This document shows positions 36,523 through 47,473 of a stretch of DNA of 64,000 nt, piece after piece. Where the stretch lies: the NCBI GenBank assembly GCA_023213315.1, contig JAKCPI010002812.1, forward strand, positions 124,001 through 188,000. Reading direction: 5' to 3'. This stretch comes from Euborellia annulipes (lineage: Eukaryota; Arthropoda; Insecta; Dermaptera; Anisolabididae). Position 1 is the first letter of the stretch. Every line of letters starts with the position of its first letter. The notes beneath the pieces were generated by a model. The model made no database searches, was not told the origin of the DNA, and worked only from the letters and a program-made list of their open reading frames with translations. Position numbers and translations under genes: made by a program.

Positions 36523-37962
36523 CATATTCAACAATTCATTTATTATTCTTGTTATTTTTAAGAAAAATGAGAAAATTTTGCAACTTATTTATCTATTTTA
36601 TTTTTTTTATAACAATAATAATGATGATTTGTGATTTTTGTTAGGTATGTATGTTAACTTATTTATTTGAGTCCCATTAATGTTTTTATAAAAGTTAGAG
36701 TGGAACAAATCTTTTTGCTTGATAGTTAGTATGCATAATAAAATGCATAAAATCTAATATGTTTCCGTTCTCAAGAAATGTGCAAATCATTTAAAGATCT
36801 AATAGCCTACATTATAACGTCTCAACTTTATTGATAATAGCTTTCTTTTTGAATTTTCATTCATCAATAAATAAATAAATAAGCTTCCGTTTGAGCTATT
36901 TTCTATTTATTGAATCAGTTTTACTTTTAATAAAGAAAATAAATAAATAAATTTTTTCTAAAGAATCATTCCACGCGAATGAATCATTTAACAAGATTTC
37001 TGTCTGTTGGACTTTCGTTCTTGAAGAACAGATCCGCATTTACTACTCATAAGCAAAAGAACGGAATAAAAGGAAAAGTTTTTTTTTATGACCTAATTTC
37101 AGTATTCCGTTTATTTATTGTAATAATTTGAATAAATTTCATGTGGGGTACCTATCCAGAGACCAACTCTTATTCATATTACCTCAGGTCATTGACATAA
37201 AAAAAGCACGAATTTTGGACCGAATCTGACCTTGCTAGTGAAAAAATAATTTATAACCTGGTGTCAAGGTCCAGGAAAAATTAAAAGATCTGGACCACAC
37301 CCAAAAAACAAGAATTTTTTTTTATATCCTGACTGTGACGAAATAAATTTCAGATCAAGAAAAAAAAAATTATAAGGAAACGATAAATAATTTAAAATTA
37401 TATTATCTACAATAATTTTTTTTTTTTATATATAATAAGCTTACTCTTTAATTTATATTTTCAACCTTTTACTCAATTTTGTTCGATTGCAAGGACATTA
37501 ATTTAACACTTGAACGTTTATGAAATTTTTTCTTTTATTTTTTTTAATAAATAAATAAATTCTATTTATCTCTTATTAGTTCATATTAATATCTGAACAA
37601 GGAAAAGGAGCTTGCATCCAAAAGATGAGCATACGGAGAGTAGAGCTCTTTTCTATTGTATATTAACTCTTATCTAGAGTCACTTTATCACTTGTATAAA
37701 TTAAAGAAACCATCTTCTACAGTCGGAACCACAGGTGCCTGATGTGCTTGAGAGTGGAGCCTTGAGATTAGGCAACCAAAATGCTTAGCCGTCTGATGTG
37801 TTGTCTTAAAAGTAGTTTTCCTCTTCAGTTGGATTAAAAAAAGATGATTTATTTATTTTAAATAAAAAATATTGGTTGACTAAGCTCAATGCTCCACTCT
37901 TGAGCACATCAGGAACTTATCGCGCCGGCTGTACAATCATGCTATTCATAAATCCATCTTTT
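36523..37962. other. Intergenic, nothing recognised
   Basis: AT-rich DNA with homopolymer runs and short frames only. I see no domain, tRNA or clear repeat boundary. Confidence 0.45.
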
Positions 37963-38313
37963 TTACTTTCTCTTAACTCTATATATGTTAATATATATAG
38001 AGAGAGAGTATTAGATTCATGTCAAAAATTCGATGTCGAGATTTTAATGGATATACACGTTTTGAGGTCCCCTGAATCCAAAAAAGTGGTTTTCGCGACA
38101 TGGTCTGTGTGTGTGTGTGTGTATCTGTCTGTGAACAATTTAAAGCATGAAGGAATTGAGCTAGGATGTTGAAATTTTATATTTAAGTTAGACAGTCACC
38201 TAGGGCGTGAAAAAAAGCTTTTGATCAAAATCGGCCAAAACGTACTAGTACTTTACTGATGTAGTATTTCAGTTTTTTTTTCGATTTTCTCAAAATTTGC
38301 TAGTCACTCCAGA
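37963..38313 (+). repeat. Element L, 5' two-thirds
   Basis: It begins with actttctcttaactctatat and a hairpin. It includes the gattttaatggatatacacg block and the GT-rich tract, and ends after the tcgattttctcaaaatttgc block. A MITE end in reverse (C-run, then tctggatccgccactgc, to about 38362) abuts it. Confidence 0.75.
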
Positions 38314-38362
38314 TTACCCCCCCCCCCCCCGACTCCCCGAGAAACACCTCTGGATCCGCCAC

Positions 38363-39868
38363 TGCTCTGAGCTAAAACAATTTGTTTATACAGTATATGA
38401 TTTAATCTTGTGATCAAGTTACTTCAACTTTTTATTTTTATATTTTCAAAAATGAATCATATTTAAAGATCAAGGTTTTTTAATTGCAGGAATTATTATA
38501 ATACGGTATAAAAAAAAAAGTAAATGAGCATTTAAAAAAGAGAAAATAAAATGAAATTGAGAGCAGCAAGGATTGACAACAAGTCTGGTCGATTTTCACT
38601 CACCTTTTGAACTCTTCTCTGAATTTATTATTTACCAAAAATGGTTAACAAGAGCGAAATTTATGAAAGTTAATTCGCTTTTTTTAAAAATTAATATTTA
38701 TTTATTAGGAAAAAAAAAAAAAAATTATAATAATGTTAGGTTAATTGAGTATAATTTAATGGATTCACTTTCTTTCATGTAGTTAAAAAATTAGATGTAA
38801 TTAATTCAATGAATTTTTTTTTATTCACGTTGTTAATAAACATGATTAATCTAAATTTACACAATGTATATAATTATAATACAATTTTATTGGTTGGCAA
38901 ATTTAAATTTTATATTCCCATGTATTTAATAATTTTAATATTCATCTCGCCTGAAAGGTAAATTCTACTTCCGTGTACCTGAAGGGGTACTGGTTGGCCT
39001 GGTCCAGAGGACCAAACTGTTAAAGATTTCTGATTTTTTTCGATTACTAAAAAAATAGAATATTAGGCCTATGGATGGGAACCAATAATCAAGGACGAAG
39101 GCGAAAAATTGAAATGAGGAAAAAATTAGATGTGCTTGCTTAGAAAGATAGGGGATTAGAAACAGGAGTAATTTGTCTCTTAAAAGGGAGGTATAAAAAA
39201 TTTTTATTCCAATTTGATTCATAATTCTTAACTTTTTCTTCCTCGTGTGTTTTGATTGCAAGGTCGCCAAGACAAGAAATTATTAGGTGACCTATAGAAA
39301 GAACCAGCTAAGTTCAAATGAATCTATTTTTATATTTGTGATTTATAAAAAATATATATATATATATTTTAATGTTACTCCCTTACCTTGAAAAATAACC
39401 AGATTGGTGAAATCAGATGGACTTCACAAAAAATTTACGAAACAAATCAAATACGTATCTCTGTGTTCGTTAACATTAATTAATAGAAAAATAGAAAGAA
39501 AGTGTAATTCCGTGTCAGAAGTACTGAATCTTTTTTAAGGATCAATAGAGCACCTACTTTACAAAAATGGAAGAATATAAAGATCTTTTAGAGGTCATAA
39601 TTTTGTTTGGAAATTGGACCGATGACTGGCCATTTAGGTTTGCAGTCGTTTTGAAAGTAAACATCTAATAAAGTTATTATTATTAACACATTCCAAAATT
39701 CCTCGCTCTGATACTCGGAGATAATTAGAAAATGAAGATCAAGAATTTTTATTAATAATTAATAAAATATGAATAGAAACGTATCAAGAGAAACAAAATC
39801 CTTGAAATTTATGATTTAAGGGAATTTTTGTTTGATACCTATCTAACTAGAAATGTTTAAAAAAAGTG
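38363..39868. other. Intergenic, nothing recognised
   Basis: AT-rich sequence with A- and T-runs and a TA tract near 39350-39366. Frames are short and low-complexity. No gene. Confidence 0.45.
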
Positions 39869-40020
39869 GTTTTAGGCCTTTTAGACCCCGTCTTTATTTA
39901 TTTCAATTTAATGGAGACCAATTGAATTGATATAAAATTTTATCGCACGTGACGGGATGCGAACCCTTGACCCCAAGCACAAGAGGTGGATACTCTTTCC
40001 CTGTGCTATGGTCCAAAGGC
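39869..40020 (-). mobile_element. SINE-B copy
   Basis: Reverse orientation: tail-side ggccttttagaccccgtct, body tttatttcaatttaatgg, then the tRNA-like head with gggatgcgaacccttgacc. Moderately diverged. Confidence 0.75.
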
Positions 40021-40089
40021 TACATATATTTAATTTAGTTTCTTCCGATATCTTAGAATTCAAGATCTAAATTTTATTTTTTTTAATTT

Positions 40090-40647
40090 TTACTTTCTCT
40101 TACCTCTATATATGTTAATATATATAGAGAGAAAGTATTGGATTCATGTCAAAAATTCGATGTCGAGAATTTGATGGATATACACGTTTTGAGGTCCCCT
40201 GAGTTCAAAAAAGCGGTTTTCGCGACATGGTCTGTCTGTGAACGATTTAAAGCATGAAGGATTGAGCTAGGATGTTGAAATTTTATATTTAAGTTAGGCA
40301 CCCCCCTGGGACGTGACACGAAGCTTTTAAACAAAATCGGCCAAAGAGTACAAGTACTTTACTGATGTACTTTTTCAGTTTTTTTTCTATTTTCTCTAAA
40401 TTCGCTCCAACGATTTTGATTAAAATTCAAAAATCATTATTTTTTAGATGCTCTTTAAAATGTATATTCTCATTTTGCCATTGAAATCTTCTGTAGACTA
40501 CTTTACTCTTGTACTTCATAGGAAAGATAGGAGAAATGGTTGTCATGGTAACAAAATATAAATATTTTCCCATGCTTATAAATTTTACATCTTGAATTCA
40601 AATGTTCCGTACTGTCGGGACCTAAATATACGTCTACACAAAAAATT
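40090..40647 (+). repeat. Element L copy
   Basis: It starts with the actttctcttacctctatat hairpin, lacks the CA/GT microsatellite, and continues through the tcgctccaacgattttgatt and ggttgtcatggtaacaaaat blocks to acaaaaaatttggtgtga. The distal hairpin is only partly present. Confidence 0.8.
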
Positions 40648-40896
40648 TGGTGTGAAGGAACATAAGCCAAATCAGAGATTACATATGGTCAACTTCTGTT
40701 GAGAATGTCAGTTTAATGGTGTCTTTATTCTTACCTTTTTTTTCATTAATGTGCCGGTAGTACTCTAAATATAAACCCATAACTTTGTGAATTGTCTTTA
40801 AAAAAAAAAACAAAAAAAAAAAGGAAAATATATTATTTAAAGTCTGTTTTAAATTATTAAATAAAAATTCTAATGATCAGTAATAACAAGAATTTT

Positions 40897-41505
40897 AGTT
40901 TACAATTTTTCTCGCTAGATTGGAGTACTATACAGAGACTCAAACTTATATTTCACACCAGATAGCTCCCTCCACGTTTTGACTATCGTTTTCCCTTGCC
41001 CATGAACTTGAAAAAGTTCGTTAACCCCATTAAAGGGGATATGTTTGAATGAAAAACTTAAAGGAGAACCATCAACTTGCAAACTTTTTGAGACAAGCGA
41101 CATCTTTAATCAATCAAATTAATCAAAAGCTTACAATTTTTTACGCTAGATTGGAGCACTATACAGAGACTCAAACTTATAAATTTCACACCAGATAGCT
41201 CCCTCCACGTTTTGACTATCGTTTTCCTTTGCCCTTGAACTTGAAAGAGTTCGTTAACCCCATTAAAGAGGATATGTTTAAATGAAAAACTTAAAGGAGA
41301 ACCATCAACTTTCAATCATTTTGAGATTAGCGACATCTTTGATCAATAAAATTAAACAAAAGTTTGATCTGTGGCCCTTGCACTTGAAAAAGTTCGTTAA
41401 CCCCATTAAAGGGGATATGCTTGAATGAAAAACTTAAAGGAGAACCATCAACTTTCAATCTTTTTGATCTTTGATCAATCAAATTAAACAAAAGCTTATA
41501 AAATT
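40897..41505. repeat. 231-bp tandem repeat, 2.6 copies
   Basis: The block gctagattggag.actataca starts at about 40914 and 41145. A third copy from about 41374 lacks its first part. On the - strand each copy has an open stretch coding VDGSPLSFSFKHI.FNGVNE and onward to TWRELSGVK. Units 1 and 3 preserve it, and unit 2 has shifted start-side bases. I do not recognise the peptide. Confidence 0.75.
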
Positions 41506-41750
41506 TCCACTAGGTAACATCCTCTCATTTTCTTATGTTTTTGATTGACAAGTTCTTTAAAAAATTTACCATTTGATCTATTTTAAGGGAAATATGTTGG
41601 AATCAGCTGTTCGGGTGAATTGAATAAAATAACTACTTATAATGATAAAATTATATTTCCGTATATTAAGTTATTATTTTTTTTCTTTTATATCTTGTTT
41701 TTTAAGTTTGTCTAAATTTGTAAAGTTTTGTTGTTGTATTGAATTTTAAG

Positions 41751-41790
41751 GTCCTGAGGATGGGTGACGTATAGTCCCCGAAACGTTGAC
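41751..41790 (+). ncRNA. Hammerhead-like motif
   Basis: GTC, CTGAGGA, T, GGG, loop, CCC, CGAAACGTT, GAC. The core is intact except that UC is UU. Stem I is only three pairs here. It is a sister of the 11351 copy by its stem II loop. A 19-A tail at about 41829-41846 follows. Confidence 0.5.
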
Positions 41791-42069
41791 ATGGGAAATA
41801 AATAATTTTGGGCCCAATGAAGTCTATTAAAAAAAAAAAAAAAAATTTTATTAGCATCTTCTATTTTTACACACATCGCATACAGGGATGCATGTAAATT
41901 TTACATTCTTTGTTTCAGTTCCGGATTATTAAACCCTCTTATCTGTATTTTCTTATTTTACTTTTTTCACGTTTTCTTTAGCCAACTTCATTAAAAGGAT
42001 AAATTGGAAAAAAAATCTTTTACATTTCTATAGTGGAAAATGAATTATAAATAAAAAGAACTTGAGTCA

Positions 42070-42645
42070 AAAAAAGTAAAATAAGTCAATTCTTTACATT
42101 TATTAGAATTTTAATCAAAATCGTTAGAACGAATTTTCTTCTTCTTCTTCTTCTGTCCTCGCCATTATTAATGGGTCGGCGGACCTTACCCAGGAAAACG
42201 AATTTTGAAAAAATCAAAAAAACTGTAAAAGTACTAGCTAGTATTCTTTGACCGAAAACTTCGTATTTATGTCCCAGGGAGGTACCTAATTTAATATAGA
42301 ATTTTAACCTCCTAGCTGGCTTCGGGCCTTGTTGTAGTGGTTCGCGTGTTGTCCATTTGTTCCAAGGTTCGCGGGTTCGCATCCCGTTCCATAGGGAAAG
42401 GGTCTAAATGGCCTCCAATGCCGAAAAAGACCTTAAACGAATTAAAAAAAAAAACCTAGCTCTTTTCGTTATTGAGATATTTTGTTCACAGACAGGCAAT
42501 TTTGCGGGACCCTCTTTTTGGACTCTGAGCTCCTCAAAACCAATATTTCCATCAAATCTCGTCATCAAATTTATTTTAATATGAATCCATTATTTTCTTT
42601 CTATATATTTATAGCTATAGAAAAGAGAAAGTAAAATTTCCCCAT
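42070..42645 (-). repeat. Element L copy, interrupted by SINE-B
   Basis: The body blocks are split by a CTTCTTCTTCTT stretch and by the SINE-B at 42318-42454. The agagaaagtaaaa end is at about 42645. Confidence 0.7.
42318..42454 (+). mobile_element. SINE-B inserted in Element L
   Basis: The head carries gcgggttcgcatcccg (B-box-like) and the tail ggcctccaatgccgaaaaa plus an A-run. The host sequence cctagct is duplicated at 42311-42317 and 42455-42461. Confidence 0.8.
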
Positions 42646-43180
42646 TGCAGAAAATAACTTAAAAAAGTGGACATTCTCCAGAGATGAAAATGATATGAAT
42701 CTTTTTTCAATTTCTTGATGATTTAGAAAGAACAATGCAATTTTGTTAGAATTTTTTATTTATAAAAAAAAGAAAAGTAATTATCATAATTATTGTTATA
42801 TCTATATATCGGTAATGATATGATAACGACATGTTAATGGAAAGTAATTACTGTTATTGTATCAAGGTGAAAAATGAAGATTCCCAGGACGAAACATCAC
42901 TAATGATTCTTTTTTTTCATTTTTTAATTAATAGAAAGAAAAAGATACGGTATGAAAAGTTATAGGTATTATTTCCTTTGGCACAATTTCTTCTGGGAGG
43001 AGGTCATCATCTCTTTTGCATGCATGCAATCCGAGTATGCATGAACAATCTATAGACAGACTCTAAAGAATTCGCTACTTGCTGTTGTTCTTTTGTGAAT
43101 TGAGTACAGACAGGTGAAAATTGGCCAGAAAATTCAAGAAAGCATGTAACAGAAAGAGAGCTCTAATTCCGTCATCAATG
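42646..43180. other. Intergenic, nothing recognised
   Basis: AT-rich with no clear repeat. It ends at a G/C-rich MITE-like patch (cccagtgacggcgctacgg, 43177 to about 43270). Confidence 0.4.
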
Positions 43181-43274
43181 GACCCAGTGACGGCGCTACG
43201 GGGAGGGGGCTAGGGGGGCAAACGTCACCCCCGTCAATGGCATCTGTCCCCCTGGATGCCCCCCCCTCAGTCAG

Positions 43275-43967
43275 CTTGAAACCAAAGCCAAGGGATGATA
43301 CATATTTTTTCCCATCCACACTCACACTCACACAGACATTCATTTTTTTTTTTTTTTTGGAATGGGTGCATAAGGTCCGAAACCTATAATGACCAATAGT
43401 CACATGCAGCCAGGAAGAAAATAAAAACAAAAGGAGAAGCATAAAGGGAAACTCAACTGCGGGAACTGAGAAGATGCCTGTTGAGGTTAGACTTGAAAGT
43501 CTGAAGATTGTAGGTTTTGGGAAGATAGACGCAGGGAGCTTGTTCCAATCACGGGAGGTCATGGGGACAAAGGAAGAATGAAATTGTTTTGTTCTGTTAG
43601 TCGTGATCTGAACAGCATAGGGATGCTGGGAAGATGCCTCTCTTGTGTTCCGTGAATATGTTGCATTGGGTGGGATAATTGATTTTAATTCGGCAGAGCA
43701 TTGACCATGGTAATACCTGTAGAAGAGAGATAGTGAAGATACTCTTCTTCTATGATCATACAGTCTTTTCGACAACTTAGGCCATATAAGACATTACCGA
43801 TAACCGTTATATATGATAATATCTATTGGGGGTCCAGGCATTTCTATTTAAGCCATTTGGTATCCAAATGGCTTAAATAAAATCATCGGACTGTCTGGGG
43901 TCGAACCTGTGACGTTAGGTATAGAAGGTAGGCACGCTACCAACTACACCAAGCCCCGGGGTGCCGA
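43275..43967 (-). mobile_element. SINE-A split by a LINE fragment
   Basis: The head and body lie at about 43757-43967 (B box ggttcgacccc on the - strand). The GTGTGAGTGTG tail resumes at about 43300-43342. The LINE-derived piece lies between them. Confidence 0.8.
43343..43756 (-). mobile_element. Non-LTR retrotransposon 3' fragment (ORF2 C-terminus)
   Basis: The - strand frame reads YDHRRRVSSLSLFYRYYHG, then TSRDWNKLPASIFPK. This is the region after the reverse transcriptase domain of jockey/CR1-like LINEs (RR....SL.LFY.YYHG ... R.WN.LP...FP). After a one-base shift the normal ending continues (FKSNLNRHLLSSRS, stop). The fragment ends in a poly(A) run (T-run 43343-43358 on +). It is 5'-truncated and dead. 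Confidence 0.75.
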
Positions 43968-43974
43968 TACATTA

Positions 43975-44507
43975 GAATTCAAGATATAAAATTTATAAAC
44001 ATGAGAAAATATTTATCTTACTTAAATATTTATATTTTCTTACCATGGCAACCATTTCTCCTATCTTTCCTATGAAGTACAAGAGTAAAGTGGTCTTCAA
44101 ACAATTTCCAGAGCAAAATGAGAATATACATTATAAAGAGCATCTAAAAATAATTGATTTTTGAATTTTAATCAAAATCGTTAGAGTAAATTTTGAGAAA
44201 ATCGAAAAAATCTGAAAAAATACATTAGTAAAGTATTACTCTTTGGCCGATTTTGTTCAAAAATTTCGTGTTGCGTCCCGGGGGTAGCTAACTTAAATAT
44301 AAAATCTCAATCTCCTAGCTCTTTTCGTTCTTGAGACATTTTGTTCACAGACAGACCATGTCGTGAAAACCACTTTTATTTTGAATTCAGGGGACCTCAA
44401 AACGTGTATGGTATATTCATCAAAATCTCGACATCGAATTTTTGACATGAAACCAATACTTTCTCTCCTCTATATATTAACATATATAGAGGTAAGAGAA
44501 AGTAAAA
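43975..44507 (-). repeat. Element L copy, one end missing
   Basis: It spans the ggcaaccatttctcctatct block through ggtaagagaaagtaaaa. The tctggtgtgac hairpin is absent; the element starts next to the SINE-A at 43967. Confidence 0.75.
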
Positions 44508-45254
44508 AGTAAAAAAATGGCAAAAATATGGCTTAAGCCTCTATCCTTCGGAACGCTTCAAATTAGTACAACAATAAAGCGGTAGGTCTCTTTGGTTACG
44601 AGAAATAAAATATTTAAGCATTGCTTAGAAAAAACTCCCAAAGTGTATAAAATTAAATTAGCCTTCATAAAATTAATAAATATTCGGTAAATTCAATTAC
44701 CCGTAAAAACGCAGGTGTTCGTAAGATCTATTTTAAATTATAGGATATTAATTGAAATTGATCTAGTGATTAGTTTAAGAAAGTTGAATATTTAATAGGA
44801 TATGTGAAATCGCTAGATCTGAATCTATTTTTATTGAAGCATACCGGAAATATTATAAAGGACGACAGAGAATATCAAACGTGCGTGATACGAGTTTGGC
44901 TACATTTCACTGATTCGATATCTCTCTATTTTTTCAATGATTAATTAATAGGGACTAAAGAAACGGGTTGTTTAAGGAATCCCGATACGGAAGAATAAAT
45001 AATAATAAAGTATAGAAATGAAATGTGGTGCAGCGAGGAAGAAATGCATAAAAAGAGAGAGGTTATTTCTTTCCTTTTAATAATATAGACATATCCACCC
45101 TCTCTACAATTTTAGAAAATTATACAATAAAAATTTATTAAACCCTCGCACCCTCGTTAAAAAACACAAAAAAATATTTAAAACTTTTTTTAAAAGACTT
45201 GTCAAAAATGTTGGATTATTTTAGAAAAACAATTTATAGCTGGGATGTATATTA
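44508..45254. other. Intergenic, nothing recognised
   Basis: AT-rich; only short frames. No domain or repeat boundary that I can support. Confidence 0.4.
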
Positions 45255-45313
45255 ATAATAGGGTAGAAATGAGAGATGCAGCTAAGATTATTTCTTTATT
45301 CGTTTAATTCACA

Positions 45314-45356
45314 CAGCTGACGTTTTGGTTCCGTGTCTGAACCATCCTCAGAGCTG
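45314..45356 (-). ncRNA. Hammerhead-like ribozyme motif (left arm)
   Basis: On the - strand: CAGCT, CTGAGGA, T, GGTTC, loop, GGAACC, AAAACGTC, AGCTG. Stem I five pairs, stem II five pairs. The G of GAAA is changed to A. Confidence 0.6.
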
Positions 45357-45700
45357 GCGAAAAGCCATTATGAAAGTGTCATAGTGGATTTAATTCTTAT
45401 ATAATAAATATGTAAGAATTGTTCAACAATGAATTAAATTAAAATATATTATAAAATAAATATATAATAAATTTATAAATATATTATATAATATAATAAA
45501 TATATAAGAATTGTTCAACAATGAAAGTGTCATAGTGGATTTAATTCATTGTTGAACAATTCTTTGTTCATTGTTGAACAATTCTTATATATTTATTATA
45601 TAAGAATAAAATAAATAAATAATATATTATATATTTATTATATAAGAATTGTTCAACAATGTATAAAATCCACTATGACACTTTGATAATGACTTTTCGC

Positions 45701-45743
45701 CAGCTCTGAGGATGGTTCAAACACGGAACCAAAAAGTCAGCTG
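45701..45743 (+). ncRNA. Hammerhead-like ribozyme motif (right arm)
   Basis: CAGCT, CTGAGGA, T, GGTTC, loop, GGAACC, then AAAAAGTC, AGCTG. It is the inverted partner of the 45314 copy, with the core C of ACGT also mutated. Confidence 0.55.
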
Positions 45744-45956
45744 TGTGAATTAAACGAATAAAGAAATAAACTTAGCTGAATCTCTCATTTCTACCCTCTT
45801 ATTAGGATTATTTTAGGACTTATTTTAATAATTTTCATTTTATTAAATTTTAGAAAATTTAATTTTCAGAAAATTAAACCCCTGGAAAACATGAGTTCGA
45901 ATCCTTTAAGATAAAAAAAAAAAAACTGCAGTTGAGAGCCTAAAATTAATCATTTT

Positions 45957-46898
45957 TACTTTCTCTTACCTCTATATATATGTTAATATATATAGAGAGA
46001 GAAAGTATTGGATTCATGTCAAAAATTCGATGTCGAGATTTTGATGGATCTTCACGTTTTGAGGTCCCCTGAATCCAAAAAAGTGGTTTTCGCGACATGG
46101 TCTGTCTGTGGGTGTGTGTGTCTGTCTGTGTGTCTGTGTTCACTTTTAAGCATGAAGGAATTGAGCTATGAAGCTGAAATTTTATATTTAAGTTAAACAC
46201 CCCCGGGACCGGAAAAATAAGCTTTTAATCAAAATCAGCCAAAGAGTACTAGTACTTTACTAATGTACTTTTTCAGTTTTTTTCGATTTTCTCAAAATTC
46301 GCTCTAACGATTTTGATTAAAATTCAAAAATCAATTATTTTTTAGATGCTGTTTCAAATGTTTATTCTCGTTTTGCCCTCAAAATTGTTTGAAGCACACT
46401 TTACTCTTGTGCTTCATAGGAAAGATAGGAGAAATGGTTGCCCTGGTAACAAAATATAAATATTTTCCCATACTTTTTTTTTATTTTTAAAAAACATTCA
46501 CACTTTTTTCTCATTCACACTCACACTCACACACACATTCATACAGTCTTTTCGGCAACTCAGGCCATATAAGAGTTTTTACGATATCCGTTATTAATAA
46601 ATATACATATATGGGGTCCAGGCATTCTTATTTAAGCCATTTGGTATCCAATTGGCTTAAATAAAATCATCGGACTGCCTGGGGTCCGAACCCGCGACGT
46701 TTGGTATATGAGGTTAGCACGCCCCGAGGGCTTTTCCCATACTTATAAATTATACATCTTGAATTCATTTGTACCCTACTGCCGGGAACTAAATACATGT
46801 CGACACAAAAAATCTGGTGTGACAAGCACAGTACACAACTTTCGATTACCGAAGGTAAGAGAAAGTTGTGTGCTGTGCGCCAGTCACACCAGATTTTT
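45957..46898 (+). repeat. Element L copy, full length, with SINE-A inside
   Basis: Both hairpin ends are present: actttctcttacctctatat at 45958 and the tctggtgtgac hairpin ending at about 46898. The body is complete apart from the SINE-A at 46476-46731. Without it the element is about 0.67 kb. This is the best reference copy. Confidence 0.85.
46476..46731 (-). mobile_element. SINE-A with perfect 13-bp target duplication
   Basis: Full-length SINE-A (head gtccgaacccgcgacgttt in +). The duplication TTTTCCCATACTT is at 46463-46475 and 46732-46744. Uninterrupted Element L copies show the single-copy target. Confidence 0.9.
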
Positions 46899-46904
46899 TT
46901 CTTT

Positions 46905-47160
46905 TTTATTTAATTTTATTAAGGTTTTTTTTTTCGGCACGGAAGGCCATTTATTTCTATTTATTTCAAGGTATAGTATATGGTGTATAGTGAAATAATT
47001 TTAATGACGTTTTAAAACGTAAAATCTGGTACAAATGATTTTATTTTACCTTTTCAAATTTAAAATTATTTCACCATAAACCATGTACTATACCATATTC
47101 TTAAGGCTCTAGCTATCAGGTGGGGACTTAATTGTGGCGCTCACTGTACAATACTACTAT
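46905..47160. repeat. Inverted repeat with SINE-B tail and Tc1-like end
   Basis: A reverse SINE-B tail (cggcacggaaggccattta) is followed by inverted arms ggtatagtatatggt and accatgtactatacc, then an end resembling the Tc1-like MITE (gtggggactta, then ctcactgta). Confidence 0.45.
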
Positions 47161-47316
47161 ACGTTGGTTACCTTCCACAAACTTGTTTCGGGGCCCACCC
47201 AACCGAAATTCAGACGTACTTTGGCATCGCTTAACATTAATGATCTTGGCTTCTCTTTTTCCAGGCTCTGTGACGTTTTTCAAAGATAACATTAATAACA
47301 ATGAAGTAATAATATA

Positions 47317-47473
47317 GTCCTCACTCTCTAAAAGATTCTCGTGCCAGGGGTCCTGGGTTCGCTTCCCGTCCTAACCGAGAAAAATTTATTTCAATTGAAT
47401 TGGCTGCCAATCATTTGAAATAAATAGGAGTCTAAATGGCCTTAGATGTCGAAAAAGAACTTAAACAAAAAAA
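47317..47473 (+). mobile_element. SINE-B copy
   Basis: Head with gggttcgcttcccgtcc, body tttcaattgaattggctgcc, tail ggccttagatgtcgaaaaa and an A-rich end. Confidence 0.8.

Larger units (their letters stand above)
45255..45804. mobile_element. Palindromic hammerhead element with two motifs
   Basis: The outer arms (gggtagaaatgagagatgca and tctctcatttctaccctc) enclose ctttattcgtttaattcaca in both orientations, a hammerhead-like motif in each arm, and AT-rich internal repeats of attgttgaacaattctta and gtgtcatagtggatttaatt. Confidence 0.75.
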
